64,000 bases of DNA from Leucobacter sp. UCMA 4100 (GTDB taxonomy: Bacteria > Actinomycetota > Actinomycetes > Actinomycetales > Microbacteriaceae). The notes below the pieces were generated by a model. The model had not been told where the DNA came from. It searched no databases and saw only the letters and a program-made list of their open reading frames with translations. Positions 26,101 through 34,768 of this stretch are shown here, piece after piece; position 1 is the stretch's first letter; each line of letters starts with the position of its first letter. Where the stretch lies: the NCBI RefSeq assembly GCF_027853335.1, contig NZ_JAFEUS010000002.1, positions 1,534,514 to 1,598,513 of the forward strand, read 5' to 3'. The translations under genes and the position numbers were made by a program.

Positions 26101-26992
26101 CGCGATTGCCGGCCAGAGAACCTCAGATGGCACCTTTATGCTGCCCGCTGAAGCGCCGAAGGTGGGGCTCCAACTGACCCCAGACCTCGCGTGGAAAAAG
26201 GTAAACGGCGCAAACGCCGCTGAACTGCTCGCGGGTTCAGAGTGGTCGCTCATGCCGGTGGTTCCCGAGGGCGCTCCAATGCCAGCGGGCGAGTGGCCGC
26301 GCAAGGTCGTTGACTGCACCGAGGGCGCTCGCTGCGGTGAAGATCGTGACCCGGCAGCCGGTAAGTTCACGCTCGAGGGCATTCCATGGGGCACCTACGA
26401 TCTCGTCGAGACGAAAGCGCCATCGGGCTTTGTGATATCGAAAGACCCGATTCGCATCGTGCTTGGTAAGGGCAAGCTCAACCAGACGACGTGGACGTAT
26501 GAGCTTGGCGAGATCGAGAACTTCAAGCCGGGCACCGATGTGACCTGGGAGAAGGTCGACCCTGAGAGCAACAGACTCGCGGGCTCGCAGTGGCAGCTCG
26601 TGGCGGTTGATGACGACGGCAAACCGATCGAAGACGCAACGGTGATCGAGGTCAAAGACTGTATTCAGGAAGACGCTGCCGAGTGCGTCGGGGCCGACAA
26701 AGATCCCGTTGCGGGCAAGTTCACGATCAAGAACGTGCCGAACGGTGCATACCATCTCATCGAAACGAAGGCCCCTGCCGGCTTCAAGAAGCTGACAGAG
26801 CCGATCGAGGTCATCGTTGACGGTGACACGGCGGTAGCCCTCGGCGAGATCGAGAACGAACAGGTTGAGGTGCCGACACTTCCGCTCACCGGCGGAATCG
26901 GAACGTACCTCTTCATCATTGCCGGCGGTGTGCTGCTGCTCATCACGGCGTACTCAGGAATTCGCGCGGGCAAAGCCCGACGCGTTGCTTAA
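23132..26992 (+). CDS. LPXTG-anchored pilus tip/adhesin protein with SpaA-type domains
   Basis: 1286 residues from a GTG with GAAGGGG 4 nt upstream (an ATG at 23156 is an alternative). Signal peptide with cleavage near 38 (PAFA/ADND). A long N-terminal region contains repeated beta-rich domains with GEN/DxT patterns. Near the C-terminus are two SpaA-like prealbumin-fold domains, each with an E-box-like core (YDLVETKAPSGF and YHLIETKAPAGF). The sorting signal is LPLTG at 1250-1254 plus membrane segment and GKARR tail. Size and position before the shaft pilin fit the tip adhesin of a sortase-assembled pilus; internal Lys-Asn isopeptide bonds are expected. The binding target is unknown. Confidence 0.85.
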   Translation: MSTTQRQSMKLSRRVAAFGAMLLSTLVIFSGINMPAFAADNDLSVSIRPLSTEVTSGENVSFEIQWQCGSTNGGGCQGAQLEVPLPTTAPDDLSLSVEAFSQVIYGKPPVSYPAEITGQGADRKIVWHFPASMAGSNSGAVTFMLKTDNYITPNGSTITPEVTFSLDNGARQTAATSAPATVLSEASLKVDKVKISPAEDPYVGSDVTYQVRAGYEFQWDHAGEYTFYANMCAQPGLWALKNPTVVDQLPPGTVFTSATHGGVYDAATHTVTWALKDSIKVNSDGVPECDSTSFGQDLLVTVNYPEAAFTDAANNHALQTNNVSVTAEPWLRPDEPLEAVAKAEHYVRIGSQGEFTVQKGVSYAASNQRSRQFWRGAQSSGGDWLRGYLHSYSIEGTGNAQGKWSLVDMLPCGWTSPENTDETDCATPAYKDISFGANGSMSKLEVHWKTNLGNTGVCVIPEGHTVGDASMRLCEGLTEGQAIAMDDGEWITKFWLDQNPMKGGTNGRLLLFGSVSRDIPIDNTQAVEDKVYEPHFLTTGEAANTPVKGVTPAKDHPLWVTVENCTADNTVTWNGGSMSTNGAVVDSNHEGRCGYTRIVRDPLNIYAVKRVYNPELAHNDNDKNKQGLAKPGQKLRVEVVTQRDTLGPTAPEDYVGTFNPTVTDILPENLVFDPNDPEHPVYLELRGGEGSLAQKLGEPRLTVSEVTIDGKTRTKIVVDFPEATDLAKLSMNDEISVGFDVRVKENTPARDYDNFMLVQAEEAATSYLVCASPGSYADPKQLNGETTWSDLDFSGGVQGPDADTGCRTKKPYTVEEGPGMNAEKEVKGSRDDDFVGSPLIGSTDKAGEAVYRIPVKNIGNVDTKNVIVYDMLPRVGDNGVKPGADARDSTFDVFMTGAVTGLPAGAVVQYSQAAEPCRGELADKGGKARAAAPAGCVDDWSTAAPADWSAVTAIRIDFGAMVWKPGDTYTGTFPAIAGDGDLTGIAWNNVAIAGQRTSDGTFMLPAEAPKVGLQLTPDLAWKKVNGANAAELLAGSEWSLMPVVPEGAPMPAGEWPRKVVDCTEGARCGEDRDPAAGKFTLEGIPWGTYDLVETKAPSGFVISKDPIRIVLGKGKLNQTTWTYELGEIENFKPGTDVTWEKVDPESNRLAGSQWQLVAVDDDGKPIEDATVIEVKDCIQEDAAECVGADKDPVAGKFTIKNVPNGAYHLIETKAPAGFKKLTEPIEVIVDGDTAVALGEIENEQVEVPTLPLTGGIGTYLFIIAGGVLLLITAYSGIRAGKARRVA

Positions 26993-27076
26993 TACACAAC
27001 ACACTTCTGTGCGGCCGTGTCTTGCGGCCTCGCTGAGCTAGTGCTGCCTACGGGTGGTTGAGAAAGGAATGGATTG

Positions 27077-28618
27077 ATGTCAGGTATGGGTGTGGGGCGC
27101 GGGTTGCGTCGTGGTTTGGCGGTGACTGCGGTTGCTGCGGTTGGTGTGGCTGGGTTGTTTGCGGGGGCTTCGGCTGCGCAGGCGGTTGAGATTGATCCTG
27201 GTGCGCAGGGTTCGTTGACGGTGCATAAGTATGAGAATCCGGGTCAGGGTGGCATGCATCCTGATGGTTCGGGTGTGAAGCCTTCGTCGAAGCCGATTGA
27301 CGGGGTGGTGTTTGAGTATTGCCCGATCGAGGATGTTGATCTGCTGGATGGGTCGAACACTGGCTGGGATGCGTTGACGGTTCTGGGCAAGGATGCTGCA
27401 GCGTTGAAGGGTGCCCGTTCGGGGCAGTCGCTGGGTTCGTATTCGTTGGGTGCGTGTCATGAGCTTCCCGCGACGGTTGATGGTGTCGCGTCAAGTGGGC
27501 TGCTTGATTTGGGTGCGTATTTGGTGCGTGAGACGAAGGTTCCTGAAAAGGTGACAAAGAAGTCAGAGCCTTTCATTGTGACGATCCCGACGCCCGCGAC
27601 GGGTGAGAAGGGTGATGGTGCGTCGTGGGTGTATGACGTGAATGTGTACCCGAAGAATGATGTGGGTGATAAGCCTTCGAAGACGATTCAGAACCAGCCC
27701 GAGAACGGGTTCGTGGTGGGTGCTGATGTTGATTACCGGGTGTCGCAGGTACTTCCCGCGGTGACTGATGATCATTACACGAAGCTTGTGGTGAGTGACA
27801 CGCTTGATGCCCGCCTGAAGGGTGAGGGTACGCCTGTGGTTCAGGTGAATGGTGTGACGGTTACGTCGGGGTATACGGCTGCGTGGACGGTGAACGGTGA
27901 GGGCCGGTCAGTGTTGACGGTCTCGTTTGACGAGGCGGGTCTTGCCGGGCTGAAGACGGGTGACACGGTGACGGTTGATTTTGTTGCGGTGGTTCAGTCG
28001 TTGGGTGATGGTGAGATCGCGAACCAGGCGTTTGTGAATGTGAATGATCTTGATCTTGATGGTGACGGGAAGCCGGGTACCCCGACTGATGAGGTGTGGA
28101 CTCGTTGGGGTGGTCTGATGGTGCAGAAGATTGATGCTGGTCAGGCTGGTAAGGGTCTTGAGGGGGCTGAGTTTAAGCTTCTGATTAGTGATGTTGCTTC
28201 GGGTTGTGTTGCTGATAAGACCCTGCCTGCGGTGACGGGTGCTGATGGGAAGGAACTGAAGCTGGTTTCTGGGAAAGATGGTGTGATCACGGTTCCTGGG
28301 TTGTGGATTGGTGATGATGAGCTTCAGGGTGGCACGATGACGAATGGGTTGAAGGAGCGTTGCTACGTGCTGGTTGAGACGAAGGCTCCTACTGGGTTTG
28401 TGTTGCCTGATGAGGATGAGGCGCGTACTGAGGTGGTTGTGAAGCCTGGTGAGGTGTCGGTGTTCTCGAAGCAGGTGAAGAACGTGCAGCAGGAGGTTCC
28501 TGAGTTGCCGATGACTGGTGGTGCTGGTCAGGTGTTGTTGGTTGTTGGTGGTCTTGCGTTGGTGGCGGTTGCTGCTGGTTCGGTGATGGTCACACGCCGC
28601 AAAAACACCACCGTATAA
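27077..28618 (+). CDS. Major (shaft) pilin of a sortase-assembled pilus
   Basis: 513 residues from the ATG at 27077, with AGAAAGGAA upstream. Signal peptide with cleavage near 36 (SAAQA). The pilin motif WVYDVNVYPKN at 184-194 supplies the Lys (K193) used by a class C sortase to link subunits. The E-box is YVLVETKAPTGF and the sorting signal LPMTG lies at 477-481 with membrane segment and RRK tail. Length and order fit SpaA/SpaH-type backbone pilins. It follows the tip gene by 85 bp. Codon use is distinctive: GGT, GAT, GTT and TTG are far commoner than in neighbouring genes. No sortase gene follows. Confidence 0.92.
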   Translation: MSGMGVGRGLRRGLAVTAVAAVGVAGLFAGASAAQAVEIDPGAQGSLTVHKYENPGQGGMHPDGSGVKPSSKPIDGVVFEYCPIEDVDLLDGSNTGWDALTVLGKDAAALKGARSGQSLGSYSLGACHELPATVDGVASSGLLDLGAYLVRETKVPEKVTKKSEPFIVTIPTPATGEKGDGASWVYDVNVYPKNDVGDKPSKTIQNQPENGFVVGADVDYRVSQVLPAVTDDHYTKLVVSDTLDARLKGEGTPVVQVNGVTVTSGYTAAWTVNGEGRSVLTVSFDEAGLAGLKTGDTVTVDFVAVVQSLGDGEIANQAFVNVNDLDLDGDGKPGTPTDEVWTRWGGLMVQKIDAGQAGKGLEGAEFKLLISDVASGCVADKTLPAVTGADGKELKLVSGKDGVITVPGLWIGDDELQGGTMTNGLKERCYVLVETKAPTGFVLPDEDEARTEVVVKPGEVSVFSKQVKNVQQEVPELPMTGGAGQVLLVVGGLALVAVAAGSVMVTRRKNTTV

Positions 28619-28621
28619 CCC

Positions 28622-28659
28622 TCATCGATCGTGAGCCAACGCTGGTAAGCGATCGATGA
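28622..28659 (+). terminator. First hairpin after the pilin gene
   Basis: Perfect 10-bp arms TCATCGATCG and its complement, 18-nt loop, 3 nt after the pilin stop. No T-run follows directly, and a second small hairpin (CGCTCAGACTGAGCG) lies next to it. Confidence 0.55.
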
Positions 28660-28738
28660 CACGCTCAGACTGAGCGTTATAGACCGATGGGGCACAGGTT
28701 CATCCCCCCCCCCGACACTTGGGTCCCATCCTTATGCT

Positions 28739-28774
28739 CGGTGGCTTGGCATCCCCCTCCCCGCCAAGCCACCG
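28739..28774. terminator. Second hairpin between pilin and ABC exporter genes
   Basis: Perfect 12-bp arms CGGTGGCTTGGC (28739-28750) and complement (28763-28774). A run of ten C residues at 28704-28713 lies just upstream. The location between convergent genes suits a bidirectional terminator. Confidence 0.6.
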
Positions 28775-28783
28775 GTGCTAATG

Positions 28784-28827
28784 ACCGCCGGCCGGTATCG
28801 CCCCTCAGGGTGAAACCGGCCGGCGGT
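28784..28827. terminator. Third hairpin, probable terminator of the ABC exporter operon
   Basis: Perfect 13-bp arms ACCGCCGGCCGGT and complement with an 18-nt loop, 26 bp from the exporter stop codon. On the + strand it is followed by TTTA. Confidence 0.65.
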
Positions 28828-28853
28828 TTACTGCGTTGCGGGCGCCCAGCGGC

Positions 28854-30680
28854 CTAGCTCAGCGAGTTCACCCACGAGCGGTGCAGCGAGGCGAACTTGC
28901 CGTCGAGCTCGATGAGTTGCGCGGGCGTGCCATCTTCGATGACTCTGCCGTGCTCCATGACGAGCACCCGGTCGGCGATCGCGATGGTTGAGAGCCTGTG
29001 GGCAATGATGATTGCCGTGCGGTCGGCGAGCAGGCGCTGCAAGGCATCTTGCACGAGCCGCTCGCTCGGCAGATCGAGCGACGCGGTCGCCTCGTCGAGA
29101 ATGAGCACGGCGGGGTCAGCGAGAAACGCCCTGGCAAACGAGATGAGCTGGCGTTGGCCGGCCGAGACCCTGCCACCGCGCTTATTCACGTCGGTGTCGT
29201 AGCCATCGGGCAGCGACGAGATGAACTCGTCAGCGCCGACCGCAATGGCCGCCGCGCGAATCTCTTCGAGCGTTGCCTCTGGTTTCCCGAGCGCGATGTT
29301 CTCGGCCACCGTGCCGCTAAACAGGTAGGCCTCTTGCGTCACCATGACGATGGCCCGGCGCAGATCGGCAGGATCGAGCTCTCGCAGGTCGCGGCCGTCG
29401 AGCGTGAGCGTGCCCTCGGTGGGGTCGTAGAAACGCGCAACGAGCTTTGCGAGCGTTGACTTACCGGCGCCGGTGGTGCCGATGAGCGCGACCGTTTGCC
29501 CGGCCGCGATCGTGAGGTTGCAGTCGGCGAGCACCGTCTTGCTGTCGCCTGCACCACCGTAGCTGAAGTTGACTCCGTCGAATCGCAGCTCGCCGCTCGA
29601 GTGCTCGAGGGCGACGGGGTTCTCGGGGTCGAGCACGGTCGGCTGCTCCTCGAGCACGCCCGAGACCTTCTCGAGGGCAGCGACGGCCGACTGATACGAG
29701 TTGAGAAACATCGCCACGTCTTCGAGCGGGCCGAAGAAGTTGCGCACGTACAGCACCGCCGCGAGCAAGACGCCAATAGCGAGGGCGCCGTCGGTGACGC
29801 GAAGCGCGCCCCATAACAGCACGATCGCGACGGTGATGTTGCCGAGCATGACGAGGGCCGGGTCGAGCACGCCGAACAGGTTGATGACCTTGAGGTTCGC
29901 CTCGCGGTAGTCGTTCGAGGCCTTCGCGAACACGCGGCTGTTGTGCTTCTCGCGGCGAAACGCCTGCACGGCCCGAATGCCGGTCATCGTCTCGACGAAC
30001 TGCACGATGAGCCGTGCGCTCACGACGCGGGTCGCACGAAAGCCCTTCTGCGATTCGACGACGAACCACCACATGATGAGTGCGAGCGGAACGCCCATGC
30101 CAACGAGCAGCAGCCCGCTGCGCCAGTCGATCAAAAACAGCGCGATGAGCGTGAACGAGCCGAGCAGCACCGCGTCGATGAGCTCGCTGAGGCTGCCGTC
30201 GAGCAGCTCCTGAATCGACTCGAGGTCGCTCGTCTGGCGCGAGATGATGCGGCCCGAGGTGTAGCCCTCGTGAAACTCGAGGCTGAGGCGCTGGGTGTGC
30301 CTGAAGATGCGGGTGCGCAGCTCCATCATCACGGCCTGGGTGAGCTGTGCAATGAGCACGACGTACCAGCCAACGAGTGCGGCACCGGCCCCGCCGACGG
30401 CAAGAAACGCCGCCGTGATGCCGATCGTGGGCCACCAGTCACCGCTCTCAATAGCGCGGGGAAGCGTCGTGTCGATACCAACGGCGATGAGGCTCGGCCC
30501 GACCGCACGAAGCACAGCCGAGAGCACCACGACCACGACCGTGAGCGCGATGAGTTTTTTGAACGGGCGAAGAATCGATCCGAGAAGGGTGAGCGACCTG
30601 CGGCGAATCGCCCGGCTCTCTTCGCGGGTGTAGCTTTCGCGGTCTTCACCGCGGGTTCCCTGAACGCTTTCGAGGCTCAT
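28854..30680 (-). CDS. Heterodimeric ABC exporter, subunit with consensus catalytic site
   Basis: 608 residues: a type I exporter membrane domain (six segments, about 45-330) fused to an ATPase. Walker [11 protein letters not shown]-loop present ([11 protein letters not shown]), signature VSAGQRQ, Walker [13 protein letters not shown] with the catalytic Glu, and H-loop IIAHRLST. Its start overlaps the upstream exporter gene by 4 bp, so both are made together. With its partner, which has a degenerate site, it forms an asymmetric exporter like TM287/288 or LmrCD. Substrates of such pairs are usually drugs, lipids or peptides; here unknown. Confidence 0.9.
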   Translation of the reverse strand: MSLESVQGTRGEDRESYTREESRAIRRRSLTLLGSILRPFKKLIALTVVVVVLSAVLRAVGPSLIAVGIDTTLPRAIESGDWWPTIGITAAFLAVGGAGAALVGWYVVLIAQLTQAVMMELRTRIFRHTQRLSLEFHEGYTSGRIISRQTSDLESIQELLDGSLSELIDAVLLGSFTLIALFLIDWRSGLLLVGMGVPLALIMWWFVVESQKGFRATRVVSARLIVQFVETMTGIRAVQAFRREKHNSRVFAKASNDYREANLKVINLFGVLDPALVMLGNITVAIVLLWGALRVTDGALAIGVLLAAVLYVRNFFGPLEDVAMFLNSYQSAVAALEKVSGVLEEQPTVLDPENPVALEHSSGELRFDGVNFSYGGAGDSKTVLADCNLTIAAGQTVALIGTTGAGKSTLAKLVARFYDPTEGTLTLDGRDLRELDPADLRRAIVMVTQEAYLFSGTVAENIALGKPEATLEEIRAAAIAVGADEFISSLPDGYDTDVNKRGGRVSAGQRQLISFARAFLADPAVLILDEATASLDLPSERLVQDALQRLLADRTAIIIAHRLSTIAIADRVLVMEHGRVIEDGTPAQLIELDGKFASLHRSWVNSLS

Positions 30681-32467
30681 CGTGCCGCCTCCTCTCCGGT
30701 TTCGAGTGAAGATATGAGATATCGGTAGTGCGCGCTCGTGCGCAAGAGATCGTGGTGGGTGCCCACCTCGGTCACGCGGCCGTCTTGCATGACGGCGACG
30801 CGATCGGCCATCGAGACCGTCGAGGGACGGTGCGCGACGATGAGCGCGGTCGTGCCCTGGAGCACCTGCCGCAGCGCGGCTTCGACGAGCGCCTCGGTGT
30901 CAACATCGAGGGCAGAAAGCGGATCGTCGAGCACCAGCACGTCGGGAGCCGCGGCGACGACCCTCGCGAGCGCGAGCCGCTGTCGCTGGCCGCCAGAGAG
31001 ACTCATGCCCTCTTCGCCCACCTCGGTGTCGAGCCCCTCAGGCAGTTCGTACGCAAAGCCCGCCTGCGCGACATCGAGCGCCTCGCGCAAAACCGCATCG
31101 GCTTCTGGGCTGTGCACGTCGAGGTCGTGGCGACCGAGCAACACGTTCTCGCGAACGCTCGCCGAAAAGAGAATCGGCTCCTCGAAAGCCACGCCGATGC
31201 GCCGCCTGAGCTCCTCGAGCGTGAGGTCGCGCACGTCGATGCCATCGAGCTCGACCGATCCGCCGGTGACGTCGTAGAGCCTGGTGGGCAGAGTCGTGAG
31301 CGTGGTCTTGCCGCTTCCGGTTGCTCCGACGAGGGCGAGGGTCTCGCCCGGCGTGAGCTCAAGCGTCAAGCCGTCAACGAGGTCGCGCTCTGTGTCGGGC
31401 GCATCGCTGAAGCGAAAGTGCACGTCTCGAAAGGCGAGCGATCCGCGGCCCTCTGTGATGCTCTTCGGCTCGGCCGGGTCGGTAATCGTGATCTCGGCGT
31501 CGAACACCTCGAAGATACGGTCGGTCGCGGTGCGGGTATCGATCATGAACGAGAAGAGGAAGCCGAGCGAGTTCATCGGCCAGCGCAGTGCTGCCGCCAT
31601 CGCGAAGAACGCGAACAGCTCGCCCACCGTGAGCTCCTCGAGCCCGACGAGCACGACGCCCGTGAGGAGGCACAGGCCGAGCGCCAGCACCGGCACCATG
31701 TCGTACCAGAACCAGATGAGGCCCACCTCGCGGGCCTTGCGCATCTCGGTCGAGCGCAGCGACTCTGCCTGCTTGCGGAACTGGCCGAGAGCGTGGCCGC
31801 CGCGACCGAATGCCTTGAGCACGCGAATGCCGTGCACGCTCTCTTCGACGGCGGTCGCGAGGTCGCCCGACTGGTCCTGGCTGAGGCGCGAGAGCGACCC
31901 GTACCGCTGCTCGAAGCGGTAGCCGACGATCCAGATGGGCAGCGAGGCGATGAAGAAGACGGTGCCGAGTGCCCAGTGCCAGCGAAAGAGCAGGCCTGTA
32001 CCGATGAGGATCGTGAGCACGTTGACAAACAGCATGATCGCGCCGAACGTGAGCCAGCGTCGAATGAGCCCAATGTCTTGCATCATTCGGCTCAGCAACT
32101 GGCCCGACTGCCAGCGATCGTGGAAGGCGACCTGCAGACTCTGCAGCCGATCGTAGAAGGTTTGCCGAATCGTGAACTCGACCTCGGTCATGGGGCGCAG
32201 CACGAAGCGCCGCCTCAGAAAGATGAAGATGGCCTCGGCGATACCGAGCGCGAGCACCGCTCCCGTCGACCAGACGATGAGCCGGCGATCGCCCGTGAGC
32301 AGCGGGCCGTCAACGACCCACTGCAGCACGATGGGAATGGCGAGGCTCGCGAGCGCGGCGAGCAGCGCCACGATGGTGCCGCCGATAGCCCTCGGTAGCG
32401 CCGGTTTCACGAACGGAAAGAGGCGTGCGAGCGAGCGTGGCAGCGAGAGTGAAGATGAAGAAGACAT
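30677..32467 (-). CDS. Heterodimeric ABC exporter, subunit with degenerate catalytic site
   Basis: 596 residues, six membrane segments then ATPase. Walker [10 protein letters not shown] and signature LSGGQRQ are intact. The Walker B is [12 protein letters not shown], so the catalytic Glu is Asp, and the Q-loop reads [10 protein letters not shown], with Glu for Gln. These are the marks of the non-catalytic half in asymmetric exporters. The partner gene follows with a 4-bp overlap. Start ATG at 32467 has TAGGAA upstream. A 20-residue ORF ends 72 nt before this gene on the same strand. Confidence 0.9.
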   Translation of the reverse strand: MSSSSSLSLPRSLARLFPFVKPALPRAIGGTIVALLAALASLAIPIVLQWVVDGPLLTGDRRLIVWSTGAVLALGIAEAIFIFLRRRFVLRPMTEVEFTIRQTFYDRLQSLQVAFHDRWQSGQLLSRMMQDIGLIRRWLTFGAIMLFVNVLTILIGTGLLFRWHWALGTVFFIASLPIWIVGYRFEQRYGSLSRLSQDQSGDLATAVEESVHGIRVLKAFGRGGHALGQFRKQAESLRSTEMRKAREVGLIWFWYDMVPVLALGLCLLTGVVLVGLEELTVGELFAFFAMAAALRWPMNSLGFLFSFMIDTRTATDRIFEVFDAEITITDPAEPKSITEGRGSLAFRDVHFRFSDAPDTERDLVDGLTLELTPGETLALVGATGSGKTTLTTLPTRLYDVTGGSVELDGIDVRDLTLEELRRRIGVAFEEPILFSASVRENVLLGRHDLDVHSPEADAVLREALDVAQAGFAYELPEGLDTEVGEEGMSLSGGQRQRLALARVVAAAPDVLVLDDPLSALDVDTEALVEAALRQVLQGTTALIVAHRPSTVSMADRVAVMQDGRVTEVGTHHDLLRTSAHYRYLISSLETGEEAAR

Positions 32468-32539
32468 GTTTCCTAGAAGAACGCACGAGTGTGCAGGGCT
32501 GGGATGAGAACGGAAGGGAGCGGCGATGAGCCGCGTCGA

Positions 32540-32602
32540 CTACTTGCCGGCCAGCTGAGTGCCCGGAAAGGTCGGTGCCGTAAATGCGATGATGTTCGTC
32601 AT
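32540..32602 (-). CDS. 20-residue peptide ORF upstream of the ABC exporter
   Basis: ATG at 32602, TAG at 32542-32540; the peptide begins MTNIIAFTAPTF and ends PGTQLAGK. It has a near-ideal ribosome binding site (AAAGGAG at 32608-32614, 5-nt spacing), better than that of the exporter itself. It contains no Cys, Ser or acidic residue and has one terminal Lys, with no signal peptide. It lies 72 nt before the heterodimeric exporter, same strand. It could be a leader peptide controlling the exporter, or a small exported peptide or precursor. Expression is not shown; the RBS is the main evidence. Confidence 0.5.
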   Translation of the reverse strand: MTNIIAFTAPTFPGTQLAGK

Positions 32603-32766
32603 AATGGCTCCTTTCCGAGTCGTAGGAATACAGTTCACAACACTATCGGGCGGCTGCGCTTTGGCGCAAGCCCCATTTGTGCGGATCGGGCGCGTGCGCT
32701 CGCGCCCTTCTTCCGTGCCTCGCGCACCTCTCTTTTCGGCCCCGCGCGCCCCCTCTTTCCCTCATC

Positions 32767-32841
32767 GTGTGGTCAAAAAGTGTCGATTTTCCGATCGTTT
32801 TCGACACCTTTTGACCACACGAGGAGGAAAAGTGACCACAC
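32767..32841 (-). repeat. Palindromic repeat family A, copy 4 (inverted orientation)
   Basis: Arms 32767-32785 and 32802-32820 (one mismatch), loop 16 nt (ATTTTCCGATCGTTTT). The extra half-site is on the right here (AAAAGTGACCACAC, 32828-32841), so the unit is inverted relative to copies 1-3. It occupies the 384-bp gap between the exporter/peptide operon and the acyl-CoA synthetase; otherwise that gap holds only the promoters. Confidence 0.9.
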
Positions 32842-32986
32842 GACGGCCGCGGGCGACGCAAATACCCCGAAGTCCACCCCAATCAAGGCAAGCAACACAG
32901 GAGTAACACAGGAGCAGGAGTGCAAACTTGCGCGAATTGAACGTCAAGAAACCCCACGGGAAATAATCCGGGGGTAGGCTGAACCC

Positions 32987-34768
32987 ATGGACGACCCACA
33001 GATGAGCCGTGGCAATGATGCCAGCAGAGCTTTTTTCGAAGCACGCGACCAACTTCTCGAACTCGCAGGCAGGCCTGAACTGCAGCGCTCTCAGTTTCGA
33101 TGGCCCGATGTGGGGCCTGAGTTTAACTGGGCGCACGATGTCTTTGACGTGATCGCCGAGGGCAATGACCGCCCCGCGCTCGTCATCGCCGAGGCCGATG
33201 GCTCTGAAGAACAGCGCACCTTCGCCGAGCTCAAAGAGCGCAGCGACCAGGTTGCGCAGTGGCTCCTGCAGCAGGGGGCCCGCAAGGGCGACGTGGCGAT
33301 GCTCATGCTCGGCAACCGCATCGAGCTCTGGGAGATCATGCTGGCCGCGCTCAAGATTGGCGTGGTCATGCTGCCTACCTCGGTCGTGCTCGGCGCCCAA
33401 GACCTCAATGACCGGGTGAGCCGCGGCCGGGTGCGCTGGGTGTTTGCCGCCCCCGAAGACGCCATGAAGTTCCGCGATGTTCCGGGCGACTACCACGGTG
33501 TTGGCGTGGGGCTTGCGAAGGCAACGCAAGACCAGCGCGCGGCCCTCTACGATTGGCTCTCATATGACGAGTCGCGTTCGGCATCGACCGCCCCCGTCGC
33601 AAGGCGCACCGCGAGCGACGAGCCCGCGCTCATCTACTTCACCTCTGGCACGACGAACCTGCCGAAGATCGTCGAGCACTCGCACACGGGCTACCCGCTC
33701 GGCCACCTGAGCACGATGGCGTGGATCGGTGTGCGTCCCGGCGGCGTGCACTCGGTCGTGAGCGCTCCCGGCTGGGGCAAGCACGCCTGGTCGAGCTTCT
33801 TCTCGCCGTGGAACGTGGGCGCGACGATCTTCGTGCTCAACTATGACCGCTTCGACGCCAAGAGCTTCGTGGCCCAGCTCGATCGCGCCGGTGTCAACAC
33901 GTTCTGCGCACCGCCAACCGTGTGGCGCATGCTCATTCAGAGCGAGTTGAGCGAGAAGCCCCGCGGCCTGCGCGAGGCGCTTTCGGCCGGCGAGCCGCTC
34001 AACCCCGAGGTCATCGCACGCATTCGCGACTGGTGGGGCCTCGAGATTCGCGACGGCTACGGCCAGACCGAGACGACGGCGCTCGTGGGCACCCTTCCCG
34101 GCGAACCGGTTGTGCCGGGCGCGATGGGAAGGCCGCTGCCGGGGGTCGACGCGGTTGTCGTCGATCCGCTGACGGGAGCCGAGGCCGAAGAGGGCGAGGT
34201 GTGCCTGCGGCTTGGCCCTGATGACGGCGGATCGGGCGCTGCGCGCCCAGTGAATCTCATGACCTGCTATTTCGGCAACGAAGAGGCGACCGCGCGGGCG
34301 ACCGAGGGCGGGCTTTTTCACACGGGTGACGTCGCCGAGCGGGGCGAAGACGGGGTGCTCACGTTTGTGGGGCGCACCGACGACATCTTTAAATCGAGTG
34401 ACTACAAGGTGTCACCGTTCGAGGTCGAGAGCGCGCTGCTCGAGCACGCGCTCGTTGCCGAGGCCGCCGTCGTTGGGGCTCCCGACGATACGCGCCTCAA
34501 CGTGACGAAGGCGTACGTCGCGCTCGCCGCGGGCGCCGAGGCCAGTGCCGAGAGCGCGAGCGCGATTCTGGCGCACGCGAGGGCCTCGATGCCCGCGTAT
34601 ATGCGCGTGCGCAGGGTCGAGTTCTGGGAGCTGCCGAAGACGGCTTCGGGCAAGATTCGACGGGTTGAGCTGCGGCAGCGCGAGGTCGCGGCCTTCAACT
34701 CTGGCGAGCGTCTCGCGGGCGAGTGGCGCGACGACGACTTTCCGCAGCTCAAGGATGGCGGGCGCTAG
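32987..34768 (+). CDS. AMP-forming acyl-CoA synthetase (medium-chain type)
   Basis: 593 residues of the ANL superfamily. Phosphate-binding loop YFTSGTTNLPK near 219-229, adenine-binding DGYGQTETTAL, TGDVAERGEDG, hinge GRTDDIFKSSDYKVSPFEVE and the catalytic Lys in PKTASGKIRR near the C-terminus. It activates a carboxylic acid with ATP and CoA; the sequence is closest in style to medium-chain/benzoate-type ligases (ACSM), so aliphatic or aromatic acids are possible. No SD is present; a TAGGCT element ends 7 nt before the ATG, suggesting a leaderless transcript. It shares a CTAG stop with the convergent TetR gene. Confidence 0.85.
   Translation: MDDPQMSRGNDASRAFFEARDQLLELAGRPELQRSQFRWPDVGPEFNWAHDVFDVIAEGNDRPALVIAEADGSEEQRTFAELKERSDQVAQWLLQQGARKGDVAMLMLGNRIELWEIMLAALKIGVVMLPTSVVLGAQDLNDRVSRGRVRWVFAAPEDAMKFRDVPGDYHGVGVGLAKATQDQRAALYDWLSYDESRSASTAPVARRTASDEPALIYFTSGTTNLPKIVEHSHTGYPLGHLSTMAWIGVRPGGVHSVVSAPGWGKHAWSSFFSPWNVGATIFVLNYDRFDAKSFVAQLDRAGVNTFCAPPTVWRMLIQSELSEKPRGLREALSAGEPLNPEVIARIRDWWGLEIRDGYGQTETTALVGTLPGEPVVPGAMGRPLPGVDAVVVDPLTGAEAEEGEVCLRLGPDDGGSGAARPVNLMTCYFGNEEATARATEGGLFHTGDVAERGEDGVLTFVGRTDDIFKSSDYKVSPFEVESALLEHALVAEAAVVGAPDDTRLNVTKAYVALAAGAEASAESASAILAHARASMPAYMRVRRVEFWELPKTASGKIRRVELRQREVAAFNSGERLAGEWRDDDFPQLKDGGR

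Noticed and set aside
28619-28853. A small sortase or pilus accessory gene after the pilin
   Set aside because: The interval is filled with three hairpins and a C10 tract and contains no frame long enough for a sortase.
32643-32882. Protein-coding ORFs across the family A repeats with recurring peptide segments
   Set aside because: The recurring peptides arise from repeated DNA; they appear in several frames and strands and lack start signals.
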